Under the pieces are notes generated by a model that searched no databases, was not told where the DNA came from, and saw only the letters and a program-made list of their open reading frames with translations. Of a stretch of 64,000 bases of DNA, positions 17,033 through 25,675 are shown piece after piece; position 1 is the first letter of the stretch, and each line of letters begins with the position of its first letter. A program made the position numbers and the translations under genes. The stretch covers positions 62,001 to 126,000 of the forward strand of contig NZ_QDGZ01000008.1 of NCBI RefSeq assembly GCF_003076135.1, read 5' to 3'. Source of the stretch: Nocardioides gansuensis (GTDB lineage: Bacteria; Actinomycetota; Actinomycetes; Propionibacteriales; Nocardioidaceae).

Positions 17033-17641
17033 TCAGGAGCGGGTGGATCCGTGCGTGAGCGCCGGCAGGATGATCTGGTCGATCACGCGGACGACGAGCT
17101 CGGGGGTGGCCTTGTCGCCGAGGATGAAGACGCGGTGGAGCACGATGCCCGCGAGGGCGGGCGAGAGCAGGTCGAGGTCGGCGTCCGCGGAGATCTCGCC
17201 ACGGTCCCGGGCGCGCTCGAGGACCGTGCGCGAGGCGGCCAGCTTGGGACCGACGTAGTCGCGCCGCCAGGCGGCCGCGAACTCCTGGTCGGTGGCCATG
17301 GCAGTCAGCACAGCACCCAGCACCGACAGTCCCTGGGCGTTGCCGAAGCCGCCCAGCCCGCAGTGGAGCGCGATCAGGTCGTCGCGCACGTTGCCGGTGT
17401 CCGGCAGGGAGTGCTCGCTCTTCTGCGAGCAGATCGCGTCCATCACCAGGGCCTGCTTGGAGGACCACCGGCGGTAGAGGGTCGCCTTGCCCGCCCGGGC
17501 GGCCGAGGCGACGGCGTCCATCGTCAGCCGGTCGTAGCCGACCTCCGCGAGCACCGCGAGGGTGGCGTCGAGGACCTCCGCCTCCCGTTCTCCCTCGATG
17601 CGCGGACGGCTGCCCGTGGTCTCGTGGGCGTGCTCCGGCAT
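17033..17641 (-). CDS. TetR-family repressor of the efflux operon
   Basis: 202 aa. The helix-turn-helix lies in the first 60 residues: DATLAVLAEVGYDRLTMDAV, then AARAGKATLYRRWSSKQALV, the TetR consensus with TLYRRWSSK. The C-terminal ligand domain resembles TetR_C regulators with GDKATPELVVRVIDQI. I choose ATG 17641 over ATG 17659 because GGAGGA sits 7 nt before the former and nothing precedes the latter. A 21-bp dyad (17665-17685) directly upstream is the probable autoregulatory operator. Confidence 0.9.
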   Translation of the reverse strand: MPEHAHETTGSRPRIEGEREAEVLDATLAVLAEVGYDRLTMDAVASAARAGKATLYRRWSSKQALVMDAICSQKSEHSLPDTGNVRDDLIALHCGLGGFGNAQGLSVLGAVLTAMATDQEFAAAWRRDYVGPKLAASRTVLERARDRGEISADADLDLLSPALAGIVLHRVFILGDKATPELVVRVIDQIILPALTHGSTRS

Positions 17642-17664
17642 GGGCGGTCCTCCAGACATGGGAT

Positions 17665-17685
17665 GGAACGAGACAGTTTCGTTTC
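17665..17685. promoter_or_regulatory. Candidate TetR operator upstream of tetR-MFS
   Basis: GGAACGAGAC - A - GTTTCGTTTC: two 10-bp half sites around a central A, 8 of 10 positions symmetric. The GAAACGAAAC half-site style fits TetR/AcrR operators. It overlaps the probable tetR promoter. Confidence 0.55.
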
Positions 17686-17710
17686 AAGTACGACGGTACG
17701 CCGTGGTGCC

Positions 17711-17734
17711 GGATGGAACAACTCCGTTCCATCC
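17711..17734. promoter_or_regulatory. Perfect dyad in the ligA/tetR intergenic region
   Basis: GGATGGAAC, 6-bp spacer AACTCC, GTTCCATCC. It is centred about 65 bp before ligA and differs in sequence from the 17665 dyad, though both contain GGAAC. It may be a second operator or a hairpin near the ligA promoter. Confidence 0.45.
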
Positions 17735-17787
17735 TTCTGTTCCCGAGGCGCCGCCGGAGTGTCGGCGCGGCCGGGCAGACTAGGCCC

Positions 17788-19902
17788 ATGAGCACGTCCG
17801 AGCCGCCTGCTGTCGCGCCTGCCCCCGCCGATGCCCGAGACCGCCACCAGGAGCTCACCCAGCTCGTCGAGGACGCGCGCTGGCGCTACTACGTGCTGGA
17901 CGACCCGACGCTCTCGGACGCCGACTTCGACACCGCCATGCGGGAGCTCGAGGCCCTCGAGGAGGCCCATCCCGAGCTGCGCACGCCGGACTCGCCGACC
18001 CAGACCGTCGGCGGAGCCGTGTCCACCGACTTCACGGCGGTCGACCACCTGCAGCGGATGGAGAGCCTGGACAACGCGTTCTCGTTCGACGAGCTGACGG
18101 CGTGGCACTCCCGGCTCCAGCGCGACGGCATCCACGACCCCGCCCTGCTGTGCGAGCTCAAGGTCGACGGCCTGGCCATCAACCTCCTCTACGAGGAGGG
18201 TCGCCTCGTCCGCGCGCTCACCCGCGGCGACGGCCGCACCGGTGAGGACGTCACTCCCAACGTCAAGACCATCGACTCCGTGCCCCACCGCCTCACCGGC
18301 ACAGAGGAGTTCCCGGTGCCGCGGCTGGTCGAGGTCCGCGGTGAGGTCTTCCTGCCGGCCGTGGCGTTCGAGCGCCTCAACGCGTCGATGGCCGATGCCG
18401 GCAAGCCGCTCTTCGCAAACCCACGCAACGCGGCCGCGGGCTCGCTGCGCCAGAAGGACCCGCGCGTCACCGCCACCCGGGCCCTGGGCATGGTCTGCCA
18501 TGGGCTGGGCGCGCGCGAGGGCTTCGAGCCGGTCGCGCAGAGCGCGGCCTACGCCGCGATGCGGGCGTGGGGGCTGCCCACGTCCGACCGGGTCCGCGTC
18601 GTGGAGGGCCTGGACCTGGTGCGCGACTACATCGAGCACTACGGCGAGCACCGCCACGACGTCGAGCACGAGATCGACGGGGTCGTCGTGAAGGTCGACT
18701 CCGTGGCGCTCCAGCGACGCCTCGGGTCGACGAGCCGGGCGCCCCGGTGGGCGATCGCCTTCAAGTACCCGCCCGAGGAGGTCAACGCCCGGCTGCTGGC
18801 CATCGAGGTGGGCGTGGGCCGCACGGGCCGCGCGACGCCGTACGGCGTGATGGAGCCGACCCGCGTGGCCGGCTCGACCGTCGAGCGGGCGACCCTCCAC
18901 AACGCCCACGAGGTGCGGCGCAAGGACGTCCGGCCCGGCGACACGGTGATCCTCCGCAAGGCGGGCGACGTGATCCCCGAGATCCTCGGCCCGGTGCTGG
19001 CGCTGCGGCCCGAGGGGCTGCCGGAGTGGGAGATGCCCACCGAGTGCCCCGCGTGCGGCACGACCCTGGCCCAGCAGAAGGCGGGCGACAAGGACCTGCG
19101 GTGCCCCAACCACGAGGCCTGTCCGGCCCAGGTGCGCGAGCGTGTCTTCCACGTCGCGGGGCGTGGGGCCTTCGACATCGAGGGGCTCGGCTACGAGGCG
19201 GCCGACGCGCTGCTCGCCTCGGGTGTCATCGAGAACGAGGGCGACGTCTTCGACCTCGACGAGGCCGGCCTGCTGCGCACCGACCTCTTCACCCGGGCGG
19301 CGAAGAAGGCCGAGGTCGAGGCAGGCGCCGGCCCGCGCGTGCTCAACGCCAACGGCCAGCGGCTGCTCGCCAACCTCGACAAGGCCAAGCAGGTGCCCCT
19401 CTGGCGGGTGCTGGTCGCGCTGTCGATCCGGCACGTCGGTCCCACCGCCGCTCGCGCGCTGGCGCAGGAGTTCGGGTCGATGGAGGCGATCCGGGCGGCA
19501 TCGGAGGAGCAGCTCGCCGCCGCCGAGGGCGTCGGTCCGACGATCGCCGAGGCAGTCGTCGAGTGGTTCACCGTCGACTGGCACGCCGAGGTGGTCCGCT
19601 CGTGGACCGAGGCAGGCGTGCGGATGGCCGACGAACGCGACGAGTCCGTGCCGCGCACCCTCGAGGGGCTGACCGTCGTGGTCACCGGGTCGCTCGTCGA
19701 CTTCTCCCGCGACTCCGCCAAGGAGGCGATCCTGTCGCGCGGCGGCAAGGCCGCCGGCTCGGTGTCGAAGAAGACCGACTACGTCGTGGTCGGCGAGAAC
19801 GCCGGGTCGAAGGCCGACAAGGCCGAGCAGCTGGGGGTGCAGGTCCTCGACGAGGACGGGTTCAAGAAGCTGCTGGAGGCCGGGCCGGCCGCGCTCGGCT
19901 GA
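17788..19902 (+). CDS. ligA: NAD-dependent DNA ligase
   Basis: 704 aa. The Ia domain is followed by the adenylation domain with Lys125 in CELKVDGLAI, then RGDGRTGEDVT, RGEVFLP and GVVVKVD. Next come the OB fold (VGRTGRATPYGVMEPT), the four-Cys zinc finger (CPACGTT and CPNHEACPAQ), HhH repeats (LSIRHVGPTAARALA, AAEGVGPTIAEAV) and a C-terminal BRCT domain (TVVVTGSLVDFSRDSAKEAI). It seals nicks in replication. The ATG follows CAGACT with 6 nt between, a likely near-leaderless promoter; upstream in-frame codons are unconserved. Confidence 0.98.
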   Translation: MSTSEPPAVAPAPADARDRHQELTQLVEDARWRYYVLDDPTLSDADFDTAMRELEALEEAHPELRTPDSPTQTVGGAVSTDFTAVDHLQRMESLDNAFSFDELTAWHSRLQRDGIHDPALLCELKVDGLAINLLYEEGRLVRALTRGDGRTGEDVTPNVKTIDSVPHRLTGTEEFPVPRLVEVRGEVFLPAVAFERLNASMADAGKPLFANPRNAAAGSLRQKDPRVTATRALGMVCHGLGAREGFEPVAQSAAYAAMRAWGLPTSDRVRVVEGLDLVRDYIEHYGEHRHDVEHEIDGVVVKVDSVALQRRLGSTSRAPRWAIAFKYPPEEVNARLLAIEVGVGRTGRATPYGVMEPTRVAGSTVERATLHNAHEVRRKDVRPGDTVILRKAGDVIPEILGPVLALRPEGLPEWEMPTECPACGTTLAQQKAGDKDLRCPNHEACPAQVRERVFHVAGRGAFDIEGLGYEAADALLASGVIENEGDVFDLDEAGLLRTDLFTRAAKKAEVEAGAGPRVLNANGQRLLANLDKAKQVPLWRVLVALSIRHVGPTAARALAQEFGSMEAIRAASEEQLAAAEGVGPTIAEAVVEWFTVDWHAEVVRSWTEAGVRMADERDESVPRTLEGLTVVVTGSLVDFSRDSAKEAILSRGGKAAGSVSKKTDYVVVGENAGSKADKAEQLGVQVLDEDGFKKLLEAGPAALG

Positions 19903-19983
19903 ATCCGCCCCGATCAGGTGTCATCCCCGGTCGCGGGGGTACCGGACTCGACCACCAAGAGACCACCAGGAAAGGAGTCCGGC

Positions 19984-20415
19984 ATGACCACCGCACGCGA
20001 GATCATGACGCCTGGCGCGGAGTGCATCCAGAGCACCGACACCCTCGCCGATGCCGCCCGGAAGATGCGCGACCTCGACGTCGGCGCGCTGCCCATCTGC
20101 GGCGAGGACAACCGCCTCCAGGGCATCCTCACCGACCGCGACATCGTGGTGAAGTGCATCGCCGAGGACGGCGACCCCACCAGCACCACGGCAGGCGAGC
20201 TGGCCGAGGGCAAGCCGGTGACCATCCAGGCCGACGCCGACCTGGACGAGGCGCTGGCAGCGATGAGCCAGTCCGACGTACGCCGGCTGCCGGTGATCGA
20301 TGAGGACCACCAGCTCGTCGGCATGCTCAGCCAGGCCGACCTGGCCAAGCACCTCCCCGACGACAAGGTCGGGATGCTGGTCGGCAACATCTCCTCCGCT
20401 CCGCCCAACAACTAG
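19984..20415 (+). CDS. Two-CBS-domain protein
   Basis: 143 aa. It is a Bateman pair: CBS1 about 5-60 (ADAARKMRDLDVGALPIC, LTDRDIV) and CBS2 about 72-130 (LDEALAAMSQSDVRRLPVID, LVGMLSQADLA). Such stand-alone modules bind adenosine nucleotides and regulate partners not identifiable here. AAAGGAG lies 7 nt before the ATG, which rules out the upstream in-frame starts. It stands alone after ligA. Confidence 0.85.
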   Translation: MTTAREIMTPGAECIQSTDTLADAARKMRDLDVGALPICGEDNRLQGILTDRDIVVKCIAEDGDPTSTTAGELAEGKPVTIQADADLDEALAAMSQSDVRRLPVIDEDHQLVGMLSQADLAKHLPDDKVGMLVGNISSAPPNN

Positions 20416-20494
20416 AGCGAGGTCGCGGGGTTTGGGGGCGGCTCCGGTGGGCAGGATCGGGCGGTAGGCCACGCACGCACCCGGGAGACAACTC

Positions 20495-21733
20495 ATGCGC
20501 CTCACCACCGCAGCCGCCCTCGTCCTCGCCACCGCCCCGGTCCTGGTCCAGGCCCCGGCCGGCGCGGCCGCGCCCACCTGCTTCGGCCAGAAGGCCACGA
20601 TCGTCGGCAACGCGAAGGCCAACGAGATCCACGGCACGCCACGCAGGGACGTGATCGCGGCGGGCGCCGGCAACGACGTCATCCGAGGCCTGGACGGCGA
20701 CGACCTGATCTGCGGCGGCGAGGGCGCTGACCGCATCAGCGGCGGGGGCGGCAACGACCAGCTGGCGGGCGACCTCGACGCCTACGCCGCCGACAGTCTG
20801 GGGCGCTTCCACAAGACCGGGGACATCCTGCTTGCCGGCTCCGGCGACGACGTCCTCCACCCGGGCTACGACGCCCGTCCCACGACCGGCGGCATCGTCG
20901 CCGAGCCCGACCGGGTCTCCTACGTCGACGCCCCCGCCCCGGCGTACGTCGACCTGCGCCTCGGTCTCGCGACCGTGCAGGCAGACGGCAACGACCAGAT
21001 CGTCGTCACCGCCGGCACCGCGCTCGGCTTCGTCGGCACGCCCTACAACGACGTCATCCACGGCACGTGGAAGGACGACCGGCTGTGGGGGATGGGCGGC
21101 GACGACCAGGTCTTCGGGCACGACGGCGACGACCGGATCCAGACCGACGGCGACGGCTCGGCCGGGGCCGACCTCGTCGACGGCGGTGCCGGGGCCGACT
21201 CGATCCGCTCCGCCGCCGGCTACGACACGATCGCCGGAGGCAGCGGCGCCGACAGCATCGCGTCGACGTCGGTCAACCGCCTCGCGATCACCGGTGGCCG
21301 GGGCCGCGACGTGGTCTCGCTGCCGGTGCCCGCGGAGGCCGGCTTCAAGGTGATCGGCGGCAGTGCGCCCGACCGGCTGGTCCTCAACCCCTATCCGGAC
21401 CCGGCGTTCACGCCCACCGTGCGGATCGACCAGAAGAAGGGCGTCACCTCGATCAGCCGCCTCCAGGCGGTCACCTTCACCGGCAAGTTCCAGAACTTCA
21501 CCGAGGTCTCCCTGCCGTCGCGCACCAAGACCATCTACAAGGGCTCCAACAAGGGCGACATCGTCACCGCGTCCCCCGACACGGCCGCGGTGATCAAGGG
21601 GCGCGCCGGCGCCGACGTGCTGACCGGCTCCAACCTGAAGGACACCCTCGTGGGCGGCAAGGGCTTCGACATCGGCCTCGGCAAGAACGGCAAGGACCGC
21701 TGCTTCAAGATCGAGAAGCGGCACAGCTGCTGA
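20495..21733 (+). CDS. Secreted RTX-like calcium-binding repeat protein
   Basis: 412 aa. Signal peptide 1-26 (AGAAA-P cleavage). The mature region begins with Cys in PTCFGQKATIVG and runs into glycine/aspartate nonapeptides (GAGNDVIRGLDGDD, GGGGNDQL, GSGDDVL, GGAGADSI) typical of calcium-binding parallel beta rolls. A second set near residue 365 (RAGADVLTGSNLKDTLVGGKG) leads to KDRCFKIEKRHSC. The terminal cysteines may pair. No protease or adhesin domain is visible. GGGAGA gives a ribosome binding site. The role is unknown, likely an extracellular structural or binding protein. Confidence 0.8.
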   Translation: MRLTTAAALVLATAPVLVQAPAGAAAPTCFGQKATIVGNAKANEIHGTPRRDVIAAGAGNDVIRGLDGDDLICGGEGADRISGGGGNDQLAGDLDAYAADSLGRFHKTGDILLAGSGDDVLHPGYDARPTTGGIVAEPDRVSYVDAPAPAYVDLRLGLATVQADGNDQIVVTAGTALGFVGTPYNDVIHGTWKDDRLWGMGGDDQVFGHDGDDRIQTDGDGSAGADLVDGGAGADSIRSAAGYDTIAGGSGADSIASTSVNRLAITGGRGRDVVSLPVPAEAGFKVIGGSAPDRLVLNPYPDPAFTPTVRIDQKKGVTSISRLQAVTFTGKFQNFTEVSLPSRTKTIYKGSNKGDIVTASPDTAAVIKGRAGADVLTGSNLKDTLVGGKGFDIGLGKNGKDRCFKIEKRHSC

Positions 21734-21755
21734 GGCACCGCCGCCTGCGGCCGGC

Positions 21756-22637
21756 TCAGCGCAGCTTCGCCAGCACCAGGTCGGCCACGGCCCGCTGCTC
21801 CGCGGCGAAGGGGTGGTACGGCGTGGCGCGGCCGGGGTCGTTCGTGACGCCGTTGACCCACGGGTCGGCCGAGCAGACGTCGTGGCCGCGGCTGGCGCGC
21901 CACACGTCGACGTACTCGGCATCGGTGCGGTCGGCTGCTTGGCTCAGCGCCCGGTCGAGCCGCCTGATCACGGCGTCGACGTAGCGGTAGTCGCCCGCGG
22001 CCAGCGGCAGCTCCGGGCAGGTGCCCCGGCTGGGGGCGACCTTCGGGTAGCCGACCACGAGCACCTGGGCGTCCGGTGAACGGGCCTCGATCTCCTCGAT
22101 GGCGGCGACGACGAGGCCGCGAGTCGTCGCAGCCGCCTGGAACAGGACGTCCCGGCCGTCCGGGCGCATGGCCTGTCGACAGGGTGCGCCGCCGGGGTCC
22201 GCCGACCGGAGTGCGGGGCAGTGGAGCACCAGTGTCCCGAACAGGCTGCCGTCGTTGCCGCCGATGCCGAGCGTGACCACGTCGGTCTCCGGAGTCAGCG
22301 CGTCGAGCTGGGGCGGGATCCCCTCGACCTGGCTGGCGGTGAGGTGCGCCGTGCTGGCGCCGATGCAGCTGCGATCGACGTAGTTCGCCCGCAGCTCGCG
22401 CGCGACCAGGGCCGGATAGTTGCCGGTCGAGCGGTGGCAGCCCCCAGCGGGGACCGGCGCGGGCACCCCGGGGGCCGCGGTGAAGGAGTCGCCCAGGGCG
22501 ACGTAGTGCAGCACGGGTGCGGGACGGGGGTCGGCCGTCCCTTCGTCGTCGCCGAGCCACGCGGCCGTGGCGAGGATCGCAATGAGGACGACCCCCACGA
22601 CGCCGGCGGCGAGCGCGATGATGCGGCTGCCCTTCAT
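21756..22637 (-). CDS. SGNH/GDSL hydrolase, membrane-anchored
   Basis: 293 aa. An N-terminal membrane segment (5-27) without a clear signal cleavage site is followed by block I YVALGDSFTA (catalytic Ser), a Gly in block II, block III GIGGNDG and block V with Asp/His (TPYHPFAAEQ). These blocks define SGNH esterases related to Streptomyces secreted lipase. Multiple Cys suggest disulfides outside the cell. RBS GGAAGGAG precedes the ATG. It is divergent from the histidine kinase gene with 120 bp between them; a regulatory link is possible but not shown. Confidence 0.88.
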   Translation of the reverse strand: MKGSRIIALAAGVVGVVLIAILATAAWLGDDEGTADPRPAPVLHYVALGDSFTAAPGVPAPVPAGGCHRSTGNYPALVARELRANYVDRSCIGASTAHLTASQVEGIPPQLDALTPETDVVTLGIGGNDGSLFGTLVLHCPALRSADPGGAPCRQAMRPDGRDVLFQAAATTRGLVVAAIEEIEARSPDAQVLVVGYPKVAPSRGTCPELPLAAGDYRYVDAVIRRLDRALSQAADRTDAEYVDVWRASRGHDVCSADPWVNGVTNDPGRATPYHPFAAEQRAVADLVLAKLR

Positions 22638-22757
22638 GCGATCTCCTTCCCGGCGGCCTGCTCCGACCCTAGGCACCCGCCGGCGACCGCGCCTCCGACC
22701 CGGACCGCGCCCGTTTCCCGACGCGCGCACCGGCGGACAGGGCACGATGTACGGACG

Positions 22758-25028
22758 ATGTCGCACACCCGCAGGCTGCTCGTGCTCGCCGTCGCCTGGG
22801 CGGTACCGATCGCCTGGATCGCGACGTCGCTGCTGGCCGGACCTTCGGACGGCACCTCGCTGTCGTCGCTGTCCGTGTCCCCGGGGCAGGAGAGGTGGGG
22901 AGACACCGTCACGATCGGCAGGGCGTACGGCGACACGCCCCTGCGCGAGGGAGACCTGGTGCTCGGGATCGACGGCCAGAGCATCGGCGACTGGGTGCGG
23001 TCCGGCCGCGACGCTGGCCGCGAGGTGGGCGACGTGGTCCGCTACGACGTACAGCGGGCAGCACAGGATCTCGACCTGGCCCTGCAGCTCGAGGTGACGC
23101 TCACGCGGTATCCCTTCCTGTCCGCCGCACGCGACAACCCGCTGGCCGTCACGCTCGCCCTGCTCCTCCTGCTGTCCGGCTCGGTGGTCTTCTGGCGGCG
23201 CCCGGGCGCGGCGGCGTCCGGTGCCTTCCTGGCCACGACGTCCCTGTTGCCCACCGTGCTCACCGCCCATCCGTGGGGACTCGGGGCCGTCGACCTCGCC
23301 GGCGGCCGTGGGACCTGGCCGCACTGGGGTGGCGAGGCGCTCTGCGCCCTCGGCGGGGCCGCAGCGATCCTCGCGGCGGCCACACTCATCGGGACCCCGG
23401 AATGGCTCCGGCGACGGTGGTGGACGGCCCCGGCAGCGGCTCTGGTGCCTCTGGCCGGGTATGCCGGGTGGCTGGCAGGCCAGGGTGGACCCCCGTCGGG
23501 TGCCGAGGGACTCCAGGTCACCTCCACCGTCGCCGGGCCGGCCCTGCTCGCCACCGTGCCCGTCGTCCTGCTCGTGACGGGCCATCGCTACGTGCGTGCC
23601 CGGCAGCGTGAAGACCTGTTCGCGGCTCGGCTCGTGGTCCTGGGGATCGCCGGCGGGCTCGGCGTGTGGCTCCTCCTCGGCTACGTCCCGCAAGCCCTGG
23701 ACGGCGAGCCGCTCCTGCCGTGGCCGCTGCTGTCGCTGCTGGTCGTCCCGTTCGTGCTCGGCACCGTGGGCGCGGGCATCGCCCGCTACCGCCTCGACGA
23801 GGTCGAGCCCGCGGTCCGGCGGGCCCTGGTGCAGGCCCTGGTCGTCGTGCTCGTCGGTGCGGCCTTCATCGGAGTCGTGCGGGCTGTCGACGTCGCCTCC
23901 GACCTCTCGGTCGGGTCGATGCTCGCCGGGGGACTGGTGGCGCTCCTGTTGCTGCCGGTGGCCGTGTGGCTCCAGCGGCTGGTGCGGCGGGTCGTCTACG
24001 GCGACCGCGAGTTCCCGCGCCGGGTGGTGTCCGACCTGCGCCGGCTCGACCCGCTCACCGCGCCCGAGGAGGCGCTCCAGGAGACGCTGGCCCTGCTGGC
24101 ACGCCGCCTGCACCTGTCCTACGCCGCGATCGAGGTGTTCGCCACGGAGACGACGGACGCCATCGCCACCGCGACCGGTGAGCAGTACGGAGCCCCCGTG
24201 ACGGTCGACCTGGCCGTCGGCGGGACCACGCTGGGGCGGCTGTCGCTCGAGGTCGATCCGGGGCGCGACCCGTTCGGCTCGGGGGACCGGCGGCTGCTCG
24301 AGGACGTGGGCAGCCAGGTCGGCGCGCTGGTGCAAGCGGTCGTGATCAACCGCGAGCTGCAGCGGTCCCGCCAGCACCTGATCGCGGCCCGCGAGGAGGA
24401 GCGGCGCCGGATCCGCCGCGATCTGCACGATGGTCTCGGGCCGTCCCTGGCGACGATGGCCATGCGGCTGGAGGCCGCGCACGACCTGATCGCCGACGAT
24501 CCCGCGCAGGCGGCGGAGCTGGTCGGCAGGCTCGCGGAGCAGGCCAGGGACGAGATCGCCGAGGTACGCCGACTGGTCGACGGCTTGCGCCCGCCTGCCC
24601 TCGACCAGTTCGGGCTCGTCTCCGCCCTGCGGCAGCGCGCCGACGACGACAACCTGGGCGGCGCCCCGGGATCCGGTGCACGAGGGATGATGTGGACCGT
24701 CGAGGCCGCCGACGACGTGGAGCCGTTGCCTGCCGCGGTGGAGGTCGCCGCCTACCGGATCGCGGTGGAGGCCGTTAACAACGCCCGTCGACACAGCGGC
24801 GCGACGGCCTGTGTCGTCACGCTCCGCAGGGATGACAGGGCGCTCCACCTGACGATCCGCGACGACGGACGGGGACTGGCCGCGGATCGTGGCGCTGGTG
24901 TAGGCCTGTTCTCCATGAGGGAGCGTGCCGCGGAGCTCGGGGGGACCTGCACGCTGACGTCCGACAAGGACCCGGGCACGGTGGTCGACGTCGTGATCCC
25001 GCTCGGCCAGGACGAGAGCGAGGGATGA
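22758..25028 (+). CDS. PDZ-containing histidine kinase (ComP-like layout)
   Basis: 756 aa. TM1 (7-27) leads to an extracytoplasmic PDZ-like module, about 40-115, with LREGDLVLGIDGQSI. About eight to ten further TM helices follow (120-410), then a GAF-like region (about 430-540), HisKA_3 with RRDLHDGLGPS (His about 556) and HATPase_c with an N box near 673 (NNARRHSGA) and DDGRGL. TM-PDZ-multiTM-NarL kinase is the layout of B. subtilis ComP, a peptide sensor. The ligand here is unknown. The stop overlaps the response regulator start by 4 nt. Confidence 0.88.
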   Translation: MSHTRRLLVLAVAWAVPIAWIATSLLAGPSDGTSLSSLSVSPGQERWGDTVTIGRAYGDTPLREGDLVLGIDGQSIGDWVRSGRDAGREVGDVVRYDVQRAAQDLDLALQLEVTLTRYPFLSAARDNPLAVTLALLLLLSGSVVFWRRPGAAASGAFLATTSLLPTVLTAHPWGLGAVDLAGGRGTWPHWGGEALCALGGAAAILAAATLIGTPEWLRRRWWTAPAAALVPLAGYAGWLAGQGGPPSGAEGLQVTSTVAGPALLATVPVVLLVTGHRYVRARQREDLFAARLVVLGIAGGLGVWLLLGYVPQALDGEPLLPWPLLSLLVVPFVLGTVGAGIARYRLDEVEPAVRRALVQALVVVLVGAAFIGVVRAVDVASDLSVGSMLAGGLVALLLLPVAVWLQRLVRRVVYGDREFPRRVVSDLRRLDPLTAPEEALQETLALLARRLHLSYAAIEVFATETTDAIATATGEQYGAPVTVDLAVGGTTLGRLSLEVDPGRDPFGSGDRRLLEDVGSQVGALVQAVVINRELQRSRQHLIAAREEERRRIRRDLHDGLGPSLATMAMRLEAAHDLIADDPAQAAELVGRLAEQARDEIAEVRRLVDGLRPPALDQFGLVSALRQRADDDNLGGAPGSGARGMMWTVEAADDVEPLPAAVEVAAYRIAVEAVNNARRHSGATACVVTLRRDDRALHLTIRDDGRGLAADRGAGVGLFSMRERAAELGGTCTLTSDKDPGTVVDVVIPLGQDESEG

Positions 25029-25675
25029 CGATGGAGCCACTTCGGGTGCTGGTCGTGGACGACCACGAGGAGTTCAGGCAGGGCATCGAGGCCCTGCTCT
25101 CCGCGTCGCCCGCCATCGAGGTGGTCGGCCACGCGGCTGACGGGGCGGCGGCGGTGACGCTCGCCCTGGACCTGCAGCCGGACGTCGTGCTGATGGACCT
25201 GCACATGCCACGGCTCAACGGGGTGGAGGCGACGGCGCGCATCGTCTCGTCCTCGCCGCACATCGGGGTCCTGGTGCTGACGATGATGGAGGACGAGGAC
25301 TCCGTCTTCGCGGCCGTCCGGGCGGGTGCGCGCGGCTACCTGCTGAAGGGCGCCCGCCGCAGCGAGGTCGTCCGGGCGATCGGGGCCGTCGGCGCCGGGG
25401 AGGTGATCTTCGGCCCCGGCATCGCCGAGCGGGTGATGACCTACTTCCGGTCCGTGAGGTCCCGCCCGGCGGCCGATGTGTTCCCCGAGCTGACCGATCG
25501 GGAGCGGGTGATCCTCGGCCTGATCGCCGAGGGCAAGGAGAACGCCGAGATCGCCCGCCAGCTGAGCCTCTCGGTGAAGACGGTGCGCAACCACGCCAGC
25601 AACATCTTCGCCAAGCTGCAGGTCGCCCATCGGGCGCAGGCGATCGTGCTGGCGCGCGAGGCGGGGCTCGGATAG
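25025..25675 (+). CDS. NarL/LuxR-family response regulator
   Basis: 216 aa. Receiver domain with acidic pocket Asp12/Asp13, phosphoacceptor Asp58 in VVLMDLHMP, and Lys108 in GYLLKGA. C-terminal LuxR helix-turn-helix (about 150-210) with LTDRERVILGLIAEGKENAEIA and LSVKTVRNHASNIFAKL. It pairs with the kinase through the ATGA overlap. Its stop codon directly abuts the stop of the convergent LCP gene with no base between. The target genes are not evident. Confidence 0.93.
   Translation: MTMEPLRVLVVDDHEEFRQGIEALLSASPAIEVVGHAADGAAAVTLALDLQPDVVLMDLHMPRLNGVEATARIVSSSPHIGVLVLTMMEDEDSVFAAVRAGARGYLLKGARRSEVVRAIGAVGAGEVIFGPGIAERVMTYFRSVRSRPAADVFPELTDRERVILGLIAEGKENAEIARQLSLSVKTVRNHASNIFAKLQVAHRAQAIVLAREAGLG

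Noticed and set aside
19925..19945. Terminator after ligA
   Set aside because: CCCCG-GTCG-CGGGG is only 5 bp with no U-run, too weak to claim.
20495..21733. RTX toxin with type I secretion
   Set aside because: An N-terminal Sec signal is present and no HlyB/HlyD genes are nearby; it is a generic secreted repeat protein.
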